From Streptomyces triticirhizae (GTDB lineage Bacteria > Actinomycetota > Actinomycetes > Streptomycetales > Streptomycetaceae): a stretch of 32,531 nt of DNA. The notes under the pieces are model-generated. The model made no database searches and was not told the origin of the DNA. It saw only the letters and a list, made by a program, of their open reading frames with translations. Position numbers and translations under genes: made by a program. The stretch spans positions 1 to 32,531 of the forward strand of contig NZ_RFFJ01000050.1 in NCBI RefSeq assembly GCF_003696235.1, written 5' to 3'. This document shows positions 1 through 7,808 of the stretch, in pieces. Each line of letters opens with the position of its first letter. Positions within the stretch are counted from its first letter, which is position 1.

Positions 1-311
1 GCCGGCTCGGGCGCGGGCTCCGGCGCCGGCGCGGACTCGGCGGCGGGCGCCGGGGCCTCGGCCGGCGCGCCCGAGCCGTCGTCGATCACGGCCAACTCGG
101 CGCCGACCTCGACGGTCTCGTCCTCCGCCACCTTGATGGAGGAGAGCACGCCGGCGGCCGGGGCCGGGATCTCGGTGTCGACCTTGTCGGTGGAGACCTC
201 GAGCAACGGCTCGTCGGCCTCGACGTGTTCGCCCTCCGACTTCAGCCAGCGGGTGACGGTGCCCTCGGTCACGCTCTCGCCGAGCGCCGGAAGGGTTACG
301 GAAACCGCCAT
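1..311 (-). CDS. sucB: Dihydrolipoamide succinyltransferase (2-oxoacid dehydrogenase E2), N-terminal part
   Basis: This is the E2 acyltransferase of a 2-oxoacid dehydrogenase complex, cut by the window edge; about 103 N-terminal residues are visible. They form a lipoyl domain opening [19 protein letters not shown], with the lipoylation motif TDKVDTEIP and Lys43 as the predicted lipoate site. An Ala/Pro/Glu-rich flexible linker (roughly from residue 82) then runs off the end. The catalytic and E1/E3-binding domains lie outside. The ATG at 311 follows AAGGAG about 11 bases upstream. The gene lies 65 bp downstream of lpdA on the same strand, so the E3 and E2 genes are probably co-transcribed. 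From the visible part a 2-oxoglutarate E2 cannot be separated from a pyruvate E2; sucB is chosen because Streptomyces carries it next to lpdA. Confidence 0.85.
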   Translation of the reverse strand, partial: MAVSVTLPALGESVTEGTVTRWLKSEGEHVEADEPLLEVSTDKVDTEIPAPAAGVLSSIKVAEDETVEVGAELAVIDDGSGAPAEAPAPAAESAPAPEPAPEP

Positions 312-376
312 GGTTTCTGTTGCTCCTTACGAAATGTGGCAGTGGGTTACGCGCGCTCTGGGTCAACGCGGCCGGG

Positions 377-1765
377 TCAGTCGTGGGAATGCAGTGGCTT
401 GCCGGCGAGGGCCAGATGGGCCTCGCCCAGCGCCTCGTTCTGGGTCGGGTGGGCGTGGATGAGCTGCGCCACCTCGGCCGGCAGCGCCTCCCAGTTGTAG
501 ATCAACTGGGCCTCGCCCACCTGCTCGCCGAGCCGGTCGCCCACCATGTGCACGCCGACCACGGCGCCGTCCCTGACCCGCACGAGCTTGATCTCGCCCG
601 CCGTCTTCAGGATCTTGCTCTTGCCGTTGCCCGCGAGGTTGTACTTCAGGGTGACCACCTGGTCGGCGCCGTACAGCTCCTTGGCGCGCGCCTCGGTGAC
701 GCCCACCGAGGCCACCTCCGGGTGGCAGTACGTCACCCGGGGCACCCCGTCGTAGTCGATCGGCACCGGGGAGAGCCCGGCCAGCCGCTCGGCGACCAGG
801 ATGCCCTCGGCGTAGCCGACGTGGGCCAGCTGGAGGGTGGGGATCAGGTCGCCGACCGCCGAGATCGTCGGCACGTTGGTCCGGCAGTACTCGTCCACCC
901 GCACGAAGCCGCGCTCGATGGCGACCCCGGCCTCCTCGTATCCCAGTCCCTGGGAGACGGGCCCCCGGCCGATGGCCACCAGCAGCAGCTCGGCCTCGAA
1001 GGTCTTGCCGTTCTCCAGGGTGACGCGCACCCCGTCGTCGGTGTACTCGGCGCCCTGGAAGAAGGAGCCGAGCGAGAAGTTGATGCCGCGCTTGCGGAAG
1101 GCGCGCTCCAGCAGCTTGGAGCTGTTCTCGTCCTCCACCGGCACCAGGTGCGGCAGGCCCTCGACGATGGTCACGTCCGCGCCGAAGGACTTCCAGACGG
1201 AGGCGAACTCCACGCCGATCACGCCGCCGCCCAGCACGATCGCCGACTTGGGCACCCGGTCCAGGACCAGGGCGTGGTCGGAGGAGATGATCCGGTCGCC
1301 GTCTATCGTCAGGCCCGGCAGGGAACGGGGCACCGAGCCGGTCGCCAGCAGGACGTGCCGACCGGTGTAGCGCTGCCCGTTCACGTCGACGGAGGTCGGC
1401 GACGACAGCCGGCCCTCGCCCTCCACATAGGTGATCTTCCGGGAGGCGACCAGCCCCTGGAGCCCCTTGTAGAGGCCGGAGACCACGCCGTCCTTGTACT
1501 TGTGGACCCCCGCGATGTCGATGCCGTCGAAGGTGGTCCGCACGCCGAACTCGGCGCCCTCGCGCGCCGCGTCGGCGATCTCGCCGGCGTGCAGCAGCGC
1601 CTTGGTGGGAATGCATCCCTGGTGCAGACAGGTGCCGCCCAGCTTGTTCTTCTCGATCAGGGCCACGTCGAGACCCAGCTGGGAGGCGCGCAGGGCTGCG
1701 GCGTAGCCACCGCTGCCGCCTCCGAGGATCACTAGGTCGAAAACGGTGCTGGCGTCGTTCGCCAC
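377..1765 (-). CDS. lpdA: Dihydrolipoyl dehydrogenase (E3)
   Basis: This FAD-dependent E3 reoxidises dihydrolipoamide on the E2 subunit and passes electrons to NAD+. It is 462 aa, normal for the family. An N-terminal FAD-binding GGGSGG motif (about residues 15-20) is followed by the redox-active disulfide Cys46/Cys51 in GGTCLHQGCIPTK. An NAD-binding GGGVIGVEFAS segment lies mid-protein, and the C-terminal HAHPTQNEA segment carries the catalytic His-Glu pair. The frame opens upstream at an ATG (1780), but that ATG sits inside the ribosome-binding sequence GGAGGAAC. The GTG at 1765 lies 7-8 bases after GGAGG and gives the usual MANDAS-like N-terminus, so it is chosen. sucB follows 65 bp downstream on the same strand, which supports a role in the TCA-cycle complex. 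Confidence 0.96.
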   Translation of the reverse strand: MANDASTVFDLVILGGGSGGYAAALRASQLGLDVALIEKNKLGGTCLHQGCIPTKALLHAGEIADAAREGAEFGVRTTFDGIDIAGVHKYKDGVVSGLYKGLQGLVASRKITYVEGEGRLSSPTSVDVNGQRYTGRHVLLATGSVPRSLPGLTIDGDRIISSDHALVLDRVPKSAIVLGGGVIGVEFASVWKSFGADVTIVEGLPHLVPVEDENSSKLLERAFRKRGINFSLGSFFQGAEYTDDGVRVTLENGKTFEAELLLVAIGRGPVSQGLGYEEAGVAIERGFVRVDEYCRTNVPTISAVGDLIPTLQLAHVGYAEGILVAERLAGLSPVPIDYDGVPRVTYCHPEVASVGVTEARAKELYGADQVVTLKYNLAGNGKSKILKTAGEIKLVRVRDGAVVGVHMVGDRLGEQVGEAQLIYNWEALPAEVAQLIHAHPTQNEALGEAHLALAGKPLHSHD

Positions 1766-2002
1766 GTCACGTTCCTCCATGGATGGGGTACACCTGGCCG
1801 GTCTGCGCTGACCGGTCGGTGTCGTCTGTCAGCCGCGGGTCGTGCGGCTTGTTGTGGCTCGCCTGGGTGGTTGAGCCTGGCCCTGTCCTGCCGGATGACC
1901 ATCTTCGCACCTGTTGGACCGTGGTGGGACGGCGGGCCGGTGACGACCGCGACACATCCGCCCCCGACCAGCCGCCCCCGCCACGGACGCGCCGCCGACC
2001 CG

Positions 2003-2039
2003 CCTCCGCCCCGCCGCCGGTCGGGCGGCGGGGCGGAGG
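2003..2039 (-). terminator. Perfect hairpin terminator after pepA
   Basis: A 16-bp perfect GC-rich stem (2003-2018 with 2024-2039) has a 5-nt loop and starts about 10 bp beyond the pepA stop. There is no long U tract, which is common for Streptomyces terminators. It separates pepA transcription from lpdA. Confidence 0.8.
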
Positions 2040-2048
2040 ACGCGGGCG

Positions 2049-3572
2049 TCAGCCCAGGTCACCGTCCGCCGCGCGCTCGGCGAGGCGCACCAGGGTGCGC
2101 ACCGCGAAGCCCGTGCCGCCCTTGGGCGTGTAGCCGTGCGGGGAGCCGTCGTTGTACGCCGGGCCCGCGATGTCCAGGTGTGCCCAGCGCAGGTCGGCCG
2201 GCACGAACTCGCGCAGGAAGACGCCCGCGAACAGCCCGCCGCCCATCCGGCCCGCGACGTTGGCCAGGTCCGCGACCGGCGACTTCAGGCCCTCCGTCAG
2301 CTCGGCCGGCATCGGCAACGGCCACGACGGCTCGCCGACCTCGCCCGCCGTCTCGTGCAGCAGGTCGCGGAACGCGTCCGTGCCCAGCACGCCCATGGTC
2401 CGCTCGCCGAGCGCCACCACCATCGCTCCGGTCAGCGTGGCCACGTCGACCACCCCGTCCGGCTCCTCCTCGCTGGCGCGCACCAGCGCGTCACCGAGCA
2501 CCAGCCGGCCCTCGGCGTCGGTGTTCAGCACCTCGACGGTCTTCCCGCCGTAGAGGGAGAGCACGTCGCCGGGCTTGGTGGCCGAGCCGGACGGCATGTT
2601 CTCGGCCAGCGCCAGCCAGCCCGTGAGGTTGACCGCAAGGCCCAGTCGGGCGGCGGCCAGCACCGTCGTGTACACGGCGGCGGCGCCGCTCATGTCGCAC
2701 TTCATCGTCTCGTTGTGGCCGGCCGGCTTCAGCGAGATGCCGCCCGAGTCATAGGTGATGCCCTTGCCGACCAGCGCCAGGGTCCGGCTGGCCGCCGGGT
2801 TGCGGTAGGCCAGGCGCACCAGCCGGGGCGGGTTGACCGAGCCACGGCCCACGCCCAACAGGCCGCCGAAGCCGCCCTCCTCCAGCGCCGCCTCGTCCCA
2901 GACCGTCACGTCCACGCCGTAGCCGGGCGCGGTCTCCTCGGCCAGCGTGGCGAAGCCCGCCGGGGTCAGGTCGGCCGGGGGCGTGTTGATCAGGTCGCGC
3001 GCCCGGCGCACCTCCTCGGCCACCACCAGCGCGCGCTCCGCCGCCTGGGTGTGCGCGTCGTCCGCCGCCGCCTCGTCGAGCACGGTGAACCTGCTCGGCG
3101 GCGCGCCCTCCGAGGCGTCGAAGTCACGGCCACGGAACGCCGTGAAGCGATAGGCCCCCAGCAGCGCGCCCTCCGCCACCGCCGCCACCGCCGCCGCGTC
3201 GGCGACCGGCAGCGCGAACGCCACGTGCTCCCGCCCGCTCAGCGCCCTGGACGCCGCGCCGGCCGCCTTCCGCAGCCGCTCCGGGTCGAACGCGCCCCCC
3301 TCGTCGGGCACCGCGCCAAGCCCGACCGCCACCAGCAGCGGCGCCGAGACGCCCTCGGGCGTCGGCACCTTGGTGATCTCCAGCTCGGCGCCCTTGGCGC
3401 CCAGCGTGGTCAGGGTCGCGGCCAGCGTTCCGCCCGTCGCGGCGTCCACGGCCGCCGCCGGAGCCGAACCGGCGGCCAGCACCGGCCCCGAGTCGCTCTG
3501 GGCGACGCCGATCACAACGGCGTCCGCCGGCACGGTCGCCGCGGAGAGATTGCTGAGGGTCAGTGCAGTCAC
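2049..3572 (-). CDS. pepA: Leucyl aminopeptidase (M17 family)
   Basis: This is a cytosolic dinuclear-metal aminopeptidase that releases N-terminal residues from peptides; it is 507 aa, typical for M17. The C-terminal catalytic domain is complete: GKGITYDSGGISLKP gives Lys270, Asp275 and Lys282, KCDMSGAA gives Asp293, and the signature NTDAEGRL gives Asp352, Glu354 and Arg356. All metal ligands and the bicarbonate-site residues are therefore present. The N-terminal domain is more variable and Ala-rich, as usual. The frame extends 28 codons further upstream, but the GTG at 3572 gives the usual VTALTLS start and follows AAGGACGG about 11 bases upstream. It lies downstream of cobS on the same strand (119 bp gap) and ends at a strong hairpin. 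Confidence 0.95.
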   Translation of the reverse strand: MTALTLSNLSAATVPADAVVIGVAQSDSGPVLAAGSAPAAAVDAATGGTLAATLTTLGAKGAELEITKVPTPEGVSAPLLVAVGLGAVPDEGGAFDPERLRKAAGAASRALSGREHVAFALPVADAAAVAAVAEGALLGAYRFTAFRGRDFDASEGAPPSRFTVLDEAAADDAHTQAAERALVVAEEVRRARDLINTPPADLTPAGFATLAEETAPGYGVDVTVWDEAALEEGGFGGLLGVGRGSVNPPRLVRLAYRNPAASRTLALVGKGITYDSGGISLKPAGHNETMKCDMSGAAAVYTTVLAAARLGLAVNLTGWLALAENMPSGSATKPGDVLSLYGGKTVEVLNTDAEGRLVLGDALVRASEEEPDGVVDVATLTGAMVVALGERTMGVLGTDAFRDLLHETAGEVGEPSWPLPMPAELTEGLKSPVADLANVAGRMGGGLFAGVFLREFVPADLRWAHLDIAGPAYNDGSPHGYTPKGGTGFAVRTLVRLAERAADGDLG

Positions 3573-3691
3573 GGTGTGGGATTCCGTCCTTGTGAGCGTC
3601 ACATGCTGGAGTGCCTGGACCTGGCCGGAAAGCGTCGGCCGCCGGCCGTCCGGCACAGAAGACTACGCCGCACCCGTGTCCGGCATCGGGA

Positions 3692-4540
3692 TCAGGTCGC
3701 GCCCACCACCAGGGTGACCAGAGCGACGGCGGTGACGGTCTCGCTGACCGCCCCCAACACGCCCTCGGTCAGCCCGCCCAGCCGGGCGCGCGCCTGCCAG
3801 AGCACCAACTCCGCCGCGCTCAGCCCCAGGGCCACGGTCGCCACTCCGATCACCGCACCGGCCCCCGGCTCCCCGGCGGCCAACGCGCCGACGCCACCCG
3901 CGAACAGCGCGGTCAACGCCGCCAACGGCAGCGCCACCGACGTGGGCACCGCGCGCGCCACCAACGCGCCGAACCCGTCCCCCTCGGCCGCCGGCACCTC
4001 GCGGCACGCCCAGCCGACCCCGGTCCGCGCGGTCGCCACCGCCACCAGCACGGCGGCCGCCGCGTAGTCCCGCCCGTGCCCGGCGAGTTCGTGCACGGCG
4101 GCGACCTGAACGAGCACGGCGAAGAGCAACGCCAACCCGCCCGACCGGCCAAGACCCGGACCCCGCGCCACGGCCAGCGCCTCGGCGGGGGAACGGCGGG
4201 CGGCCAACGCGTCGGCGAACCCCGCGAGGCCCTCCAACGGCAACCCCCGGGTGAGCAGGGCCAGCAGCGCGACCGTCAGCACCGCCGTCAGCAGCCAGCC
4301 CGCCTCCAGTTCCAGCAGCACCCAGCACAGCCCACCGGCCAGCGCGCCGAGCCCCAGGCCCACGAGCGGGGCCAGCCGCATCCCCGCCGTCGCGGCTCGG
4401 CGGTCGGCGCGTCGGCCCGGAGGCTGCCAGGCCGTCAGGGCGCCCACCGCGAACCGGAGCCCGTCGGGCAGTGCCGCCATCCCGGTGGCCGGAGGAGGGC
4501 CAGCGGGCGGCAGGGGCGGCAACGGCGGCGTGGCGTTCAT
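3692..4540 (-). CDS. cobS: CobS-like adenosylcobinamide-GDP ribazoletransferase, diverged
   Basis: CobS is an integral membrane enzyme that joins adenosylcobinamide-GDP to alpha-ribazole in late cobalamin synthesis. This protein is 282 aa (262 from the internal Met21) with several hydrophobic helices. It has the CobS opening LPDGLRFAVGALT, a TRGLPLEGLAGFADAL segment where the family has TRGLHLDGLADTADGL, and a C-terminal GGLTEGVLGA segment where the family has GGVTGDVLGA. Several usually conserved Asp residues are thus replaced (Glu103, Gly107, and Gly260 for the Asp of TGD), so activity is uncertain. The start is also uncertain: the ATG at 4540 has no ribosome-binding site but has a TACCCT hexamer 8 nt upstream, which would allow a leaderless transcript. 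The ATG at 4480 fits homologues. The divergent membrane-protein gene starts only 36 bp away. Confidence 0.8.
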   Translation of the reverse strand: MNATPPLPPLPPAGPPPATGMAALPDGLRFAVGALTAWQPPGRRADRRAATAGMRLAPLVGLGLGALAGGLCWVLLELEAGWLLTAVLTVALLALLTRGLPLEGLAGFADALAARRSPAEALAVARGPGLGRSGGLALLFAVLVQVAAVHELAGHGRDYAAAAVLVAVATARTGVGWACREVPAAEGDGFGALVARAVPTSVALPLAALTALFAGGVGALAAGEPGAGAVIGVATVALGLSAAELVLWQARARLGGLTEGVLGAVSETVTAVALVTLVVGAT

Positions 4541-4575
4541 CAGTTCGCAGGGTAGCCCGACAACGCTGGGCCGTC

Positions 4576-5328
4576 ATGGAGGACTGGTGGTATCGGAACA
4601 TCGTCGAACCGGGCAAGCAGCCGTTGCTCTTCGCGCTGCTCGCCTTCGTGCTGACCTTCGCGATCACCCGCTGCGTGACCCGCATGATCCGCGCGGGCAA
4701 GGGCCCGTTCCACGACGTCTCCGCGGGTGGGCACCATGTTCACCACGTGGTGCCCGGGGTGGTGCTGATGCTGGTCGGCGGCTTCGGCGGGGTGGCGACC
4801 GGCGGGCACGGCTGGGCGGCCGGGGTGCTGGCGGTGATCTTCGGGATCGGCGCCGGCCTGGTCCTGGACGAGTTCGCGCTGATCCTCTACATGCAGGACG
4901 TCTACTGGTCCGAGCGGGGCCGGCAGAGCGTCGAGATCGTGCTGATCACCAGCGCGCTGGGCGGGATGTTGCTGCTCGGCTTCCTGCCGCTGGGGGTTGA
5001 CGGCCTGTCGCCGGACGACCGCGACAACCGTGGCGGACTCATCGGCACGCTGCTGCTGCACTTCGTGTGCGCGCTGATCTGCCTGGTCAAGGGCAAGCCG
5101 AAGCTCGCGGTCTTCGGCGTGCTGATCCCGCTGATCGCCATCTTCGGCGCGCTGCGGCTGGCCCGCCCCGACTCGCCGTGGGCGCGCCGCGTCTACCGTC
5201 GCTTCCCACGCCTCGCGGCGCGCGCCGACCGCCGCGCCCGCCGCCACGACCGCCGCTGGGCCAAGCCCAACCGCAAACTCCAGGACTGGCTGGGCGGCAC
5301 GCCGACGGGGGAACGGGAGGGAACGTGA
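4576..5328 (+). CDS. Conserved integral membrane protein, function unknown
   Basis: This 250-aa protein has about six hydrophobic segments (near residues 15-32, 52-68, 78-100, 118-138, 155-172 and 178-197) and a very Arg-rich cytoplasmic tail. A His-rich patch, GGHHVHHVVPGVV, opens the second helix, and LDEFALILYMQDVYW follows the third. These are plausible metal- or proton-handling residues, but no family with known function is recognised. The frame is open 35 codons upstream; the ATG at 4576 is preferred because the protein then begins MEDWWYRN and the upstream residues overlap the divergent cobS start. No clear ribosome-binding site precedes it. It sits between cobS and cobT but on the opposite strand, so a role in cobalamin metabolism is not implied. 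Confidence 0.8.
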   Translation: MEDWWYRNIVEPGKQPLLFALLAFVLTFAITRCVTRMIRAGKGPFHDVSAGGHHVHHVVPGVVLMLVGGFGGVATGGHGWAAGVLAVIFGIGAGLVLDEFALILYMQDVYWSERGRQSVEIVLITSALGGMLLLGFLPLGVDGLSPDDRDNRGGLIGTLLLHFVCALICLVKGKPKLAVFGVLIPLIAIFGALRLARPDSPWARRVYRRFPRLAARADRRARRHDRRWAKPNRKLQDWLGGTPTGEREGT

Positions 5329-5990
5329 CGGGGGACGCTGGGCGCTGTGCCGTTCGGGAGGCGCGAGCGCCCCGCGCCGCGCCGGGGTGCGCGCCGGGCG
5401 CGCTGTTCGCTCGTGCGGGGCCGCTGGCCCGACTCCTCGTCAGCGGCTCCGGCCGCCCCGGCGATGGTGGGGCCGCGGATGAACGGGACGCGGTGAGGCG
5501 CGCCACGCGGCGACGCCGGGGAAGCGCACAGCGCGCGGTTCGGCGCTTCGCGTCGCCACCCTTTTGTGTAAGGAGGCTGAGCTGACGCTTCGTGAGGAGC
5601 TTCTGGCTGCCCCGGTGCTGGTGCGGACGGCCGGGCACTCCAGGAACAGCGGTCGGGGCGGCGACCGCGGGTGCGCCACTCTCGGCCGACAGGCCGTCAC
5701 GAGCGTGGTTCGGCGTCGCATCAACCTTCGACGTTCGCCGAGACACGCGGACGGGGGTACCTCTCCTGAAAAGGGCTGTTGACGTGCTGACTCGCGGTGT
5801 TCAGCGCGCCCCTCCGGAGTGGCGGTAGCGATCCGGTCGATATGGCTACCGGACATATGTTCTTGCCGAGACCGATGTGGCCCTGCCTGGAACTCTCCCT
5901 CTCGCTTTCACTCGCCGAGTCGAGTCCGGATACCGGGCGGGCCGCTGGTTCGGGCTGTCTTGGTCGTCAACGGTCGATCAACGTTTGGAA

Positions 5991-6010
5991 GTCGACGATG
6001 GTCGACGATG
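5991..6010. repeat. Tandem 10-bp direct repeat
   Basis: The decamer GTCGACGATG occurs twice back to back, the first copy ending in the candidate ATG at 5998. It is the only perfect short tandem repeat noticed in the interval and may mark slippage. Confidence 0.7.
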
Positions 6011-6153
6011 AAGGTGTTGTTTTCGTCACCGAGGACGGGATGCTTCTCAGCTACCCGCACCACCTGCTTCTGACCACAGAAGCGGGGAGAGTCACGTCAC
6101 TGCGGCTCGTCGTAGATGCGGATGACGACGCCGATATCGAAATCCGTCGATAA
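5998..6153 (+). CDS. Possible small acidic protein (51 aa), unrecognised
   Basis: This is a tentative call. From the ATG at 5998 the frame reads MVDDEGVVFVTEDGMLL and ends with a run of Asp residues (VVDADDDADIEIRR). It looks more protein-like than other frames here, with alternating hydrophobic and acidic residues, but codon use is less GC-biased than in neighbouring genes and the ribosome-binding signal (TGGAAG) is weak. The frame is open further upstream to 5797. It could be a remnant of a longer gene. No homologue is recognised. Confidence 0.25.
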   Translation: MVDDEGVVFVTEDGMLLSYPHHLLLTTEAGRVTSLRLVVDADDDADIEIRR

Positions 6154-6236
6154 CACGATCACTGGTGTGCGTGCGGCCGAGGAGGAAGACTTGGCGAATC
6201 TGGAGTGGTAGTCAACCCGACACCGGCACCCGGCGC

Positions 6237-7355
6237 CTACGCCGTGCCGCTCCCCGCCGGAGGCGCCTGCGCCTCCGCGCCGTCCCCCGGCGCCGCCGGG
6301 GGCTGCCCCGCCGGGGGCAGCTCCGCTGCCAGGGCGGCCGCCGCGCGGACGAAGGGGAGGGCGAGCAGCGCGCCGCTGCCCTCGCCGATGGTGACGCCGT
6401 GGTCCAGCAGCGGGTCCAGCGTCATCCGTTCCAGCGCCCTGGCCTGCGCCGGCTCGCCGCTGCGTTGGCCGGCCAGCCACCAGTCGGGGGCGCGGAACGC
6501 GATCCGCTGGCCGACCAGCGCGCAGGCCACCGAGACCACGCCGTCGAGGATCACCGGGGTGCGGCGCACCGCGCACTGGAGGAGGAAGCCCGTCATCGCG
6601 GTCAGGTCGGCGCCGGCGAGGGTGCCCAGCAGGCGGAGTTGGTCGCCCAGCACCGGCCGGGCCCGGCGCAGGCCGTCCCTGATCGCCGCGCACTTGCGCA
6701 TCCAGGCCAGGTCGTCGATGCGCACCGCGCCCCGCCCGGTGACCACCGAGGCGTCCGTTCCGCACATCGCCGCCACCAGGGCGCCGGCGGCCGTGGTGCC
6801 GCCCACCGAGAGGTCGCCGAGGACCAGCAGGTCGGTGCCGGCGTCGGCCTCCTCGTCCGCGATCGCCATCCCGGCGCGGAAGGCGGCCTCCGTCTCCTCC
6901 TCGGTCAGGGTGTCCTCGATGTCCAGCCGGCCCGAGCCGCGCCGCACCCGGTGCCGGGTGACGTCGGCGGGCAGTTCGTCGGCCGGACAGTCGACGGAGA
7001 GGTCGATCACCCGCAGTGGAACGCCGAGTTGACGGGCCAGCACCGCCGCCGGGCCCGTGCCGTCGAGCGTGGCGCGCACCAACTCCACGGTGGAGCCGGC
7101 CGGTCGGCCGGAGACGCCCAGCTCGGCGACCCCGTGGTCGCCGGCGAAGAGCAGCGCCCTGGGGCGTTCGACGGGCCGCACCGGCACCTGGCCCTGCGCG
7201 GCCGCCAGCCAGGCGGCGATCTCGTCGAGCCGGCCCAACGCCTTGGGCGGCACGGTCAGTGTGGCCCGCCGTGCCTCCGCCTGCCGGCGGAGCCTGGCGC
7301 TGGGACGTTCGATCAGTTCGCCGAAGTCGTCGAGTCGCAGACCGCCCTCACTCAT
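6237..7355 (-). CDS. cobT: Nicotinate-nucleotide--dimethylbenzimidazole phosphoribosyltransferase
   Basis: CobT transfers phosphoribose from nicotinate mononucleotide to a lower-ligand base such as dimethylbenzimidazole, giving alpha-ribazole phosphate for cobalamin. The protein is 372 aa. It shows PPKALGRLDEIAAWLA near the N-terminus, LLFAGDHGVAELGVSG (about 69-83), a phosphate-binding GDLSVGGTTAAGAL segment (180-193), VTGRGAVRIDD (205-215) and the catalytic glutamate Glu325 in GVTIGEGSGALLALP. The middle motif differs from the enteric GEMGIGNTT form. A Pro/Ala-rich tail of about 25 residues ends the protein. GTG 7361 and ATG 7355 are both possible starts; the ATG gives the more usual MSEGGLRLDDF opening, and neither has a clear ribosome-binding site. 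The partner gene cobS lies 1.7 kb away on the same strand. Confidence 0.92.
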   Translation of the reverse strand: MSEGGLRLDDFGELIERPSARLRRQAEARRATLTVPPKALGRLDEIAAWLAAAQGQVPVRPVERPRALLFAGDHGVAELGVSGRPAGSTVELVRATLDGTGPAAVLARQLGVPLRVIDLSVDCPADELPADVTRHRVRRGSGRLDIEDTLTEEETEAAFRAGMAIADEEADAGTDLLVLGDLSVGGTTAAGALVAAMCGTDASVVTGRGAVRIDDLAWMRKCAAIRDGLRRARPVLGDQLRLLGTLAGADLTAMTGFLLQCAVRRTPVILDGVVSVACALVGQRIAFRAPDWWLAGQRSGEPAQARALERMTLDPLLDHGVTIGEGSGALLALPFVRAAAALAAELPPAGQPPAAPGDGAEAQAPPAGSGTA

Positions 7356-7572
7356 GCGCACGAGGGTACCGCCGCCCCACCCGCCCCTCGCGGGCGGAGC
7401 GGGCCCGGTGGGCGTCCGGCGCCACCCGGAGGGGAACAGGTTCTAGGTGGCGGACGAGGGTCATGTCCCGCCGGTGGGCGACGGCGCGGTGCGCGGCGCG
7501 CGGTGGTGCGTCCCGGCGCGGGGTGTGATCTAGTCTGCGAGCAGTCAGTCACGGTGTGAGCGGAGGCTTTGC

Positions 7573-7785
7573 ATGGCGTGGGAGTGGCGCTTCGAGAAGG
7601 CGGACGGCTCGGCGACCGAACCGCCGCAGGACCCGGGGGACTTCGGGACGCAGGGCGACGCCGAGTCCTGGATCGGCGAGATCTGGCCCGAGCTGCTCGA
7701 CGGCGGCATCGACCAGGTGACCCTGCTGGAGGACGGCTCCAAGGTCTATGGGCCGATGAGCCTGCACAGCGCCGTGGAGGACTGA
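7573..7785 (+). CDS. Small conserved Streptomyces protein (70 aa)
   Basis: This short acidic protein begins MAWEWRFEKADG and ends with YGPMSLHSAVED; it has four Trp residues and no signal peptide or membrane segment. From memory, closely similar 70-residue proteins (opening MAWEWRFEKADG) occur in many Streptomyces at this position, but no function is known to me. The ATG is preceded by GGAGG with a 6-nt spacer, an ideal ribosome-binding site, which strongly supports a real gene despite its size. It is transcribed away from cobT and convergently with the following protease gene, whose stop lies 23 bp downstream. Confidence 0.88.
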   Translation: MAWEWRFEKADGSATEPPQDPGDFGTQGDAESWIGEIWPELLDGGIDQVTLLEDGSKVYGPMSLHSAVED

Positions 7786-7808
7786 CACCCGGCCGGAGGG
7801 GCGTGGCC

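Larger units (their letters stand above)
5329..6236. other. 908-bp interval without a convincing gene
   Basis: The interval lies between two convergently transcribed genes, the membrane-protein gene and cobT. Base composition falls from very GC-rich at the left to clearly lower GC around 5780-6200. It holds pieces of gene-like signal without a recognisable product. A GTG at 5325 overlaps the preceding stop and opens an 86-codon Arg-rich frame ending at 5585. An AAGGAGG at 5570-5576 is not followed by an ATG or GTG at normal spacing. A GTG frame spans 5592-5828. A 7-bp inverted repeat pairs 5823-5829 with 5845-5851. A short acidic frame spans 5998-6153. A strong GAGGAGG just before a TTG at 6191 opens a frame of only six codons. 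It may be decayed coding sequence or regulatory DNA; neither is shown. Confidence 0.6.

Noticed and set aside
1..100. Repetitive GC-rich tract at the left edge
   Set aside because: It encodes the Ala/Pro/Glu linker of SucB in frame, so it is protein low complexity, not a DNA repeat element.
320..1735. 471-codon plus-strand frame opposite lpdA
   Set aside because: Shadow of lpdA, with low-complexity composition and no ribosome-binding site.
2136..4067. 643-codon plus-strand frame opposite pepA and cobS
   Set aside because: Arg/His-rich shadow frame; both genes on the minus strand are clearly supported by family motifs.
5564..5782. TTG-initiated 72-codon frame containing the AAGGAGG sequence
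   Set aside because: The ribosome-binding-like sequence lies inside the frame, not before its start, and the translation shows no protein-like pattern.
5329..6236. Possible cobalamin riboswitch near cobT and cobS
   Set aside because: No B12-box-like sequence was seen here or upstream of either gene, and the interval is downstream of cobT, not upstream.
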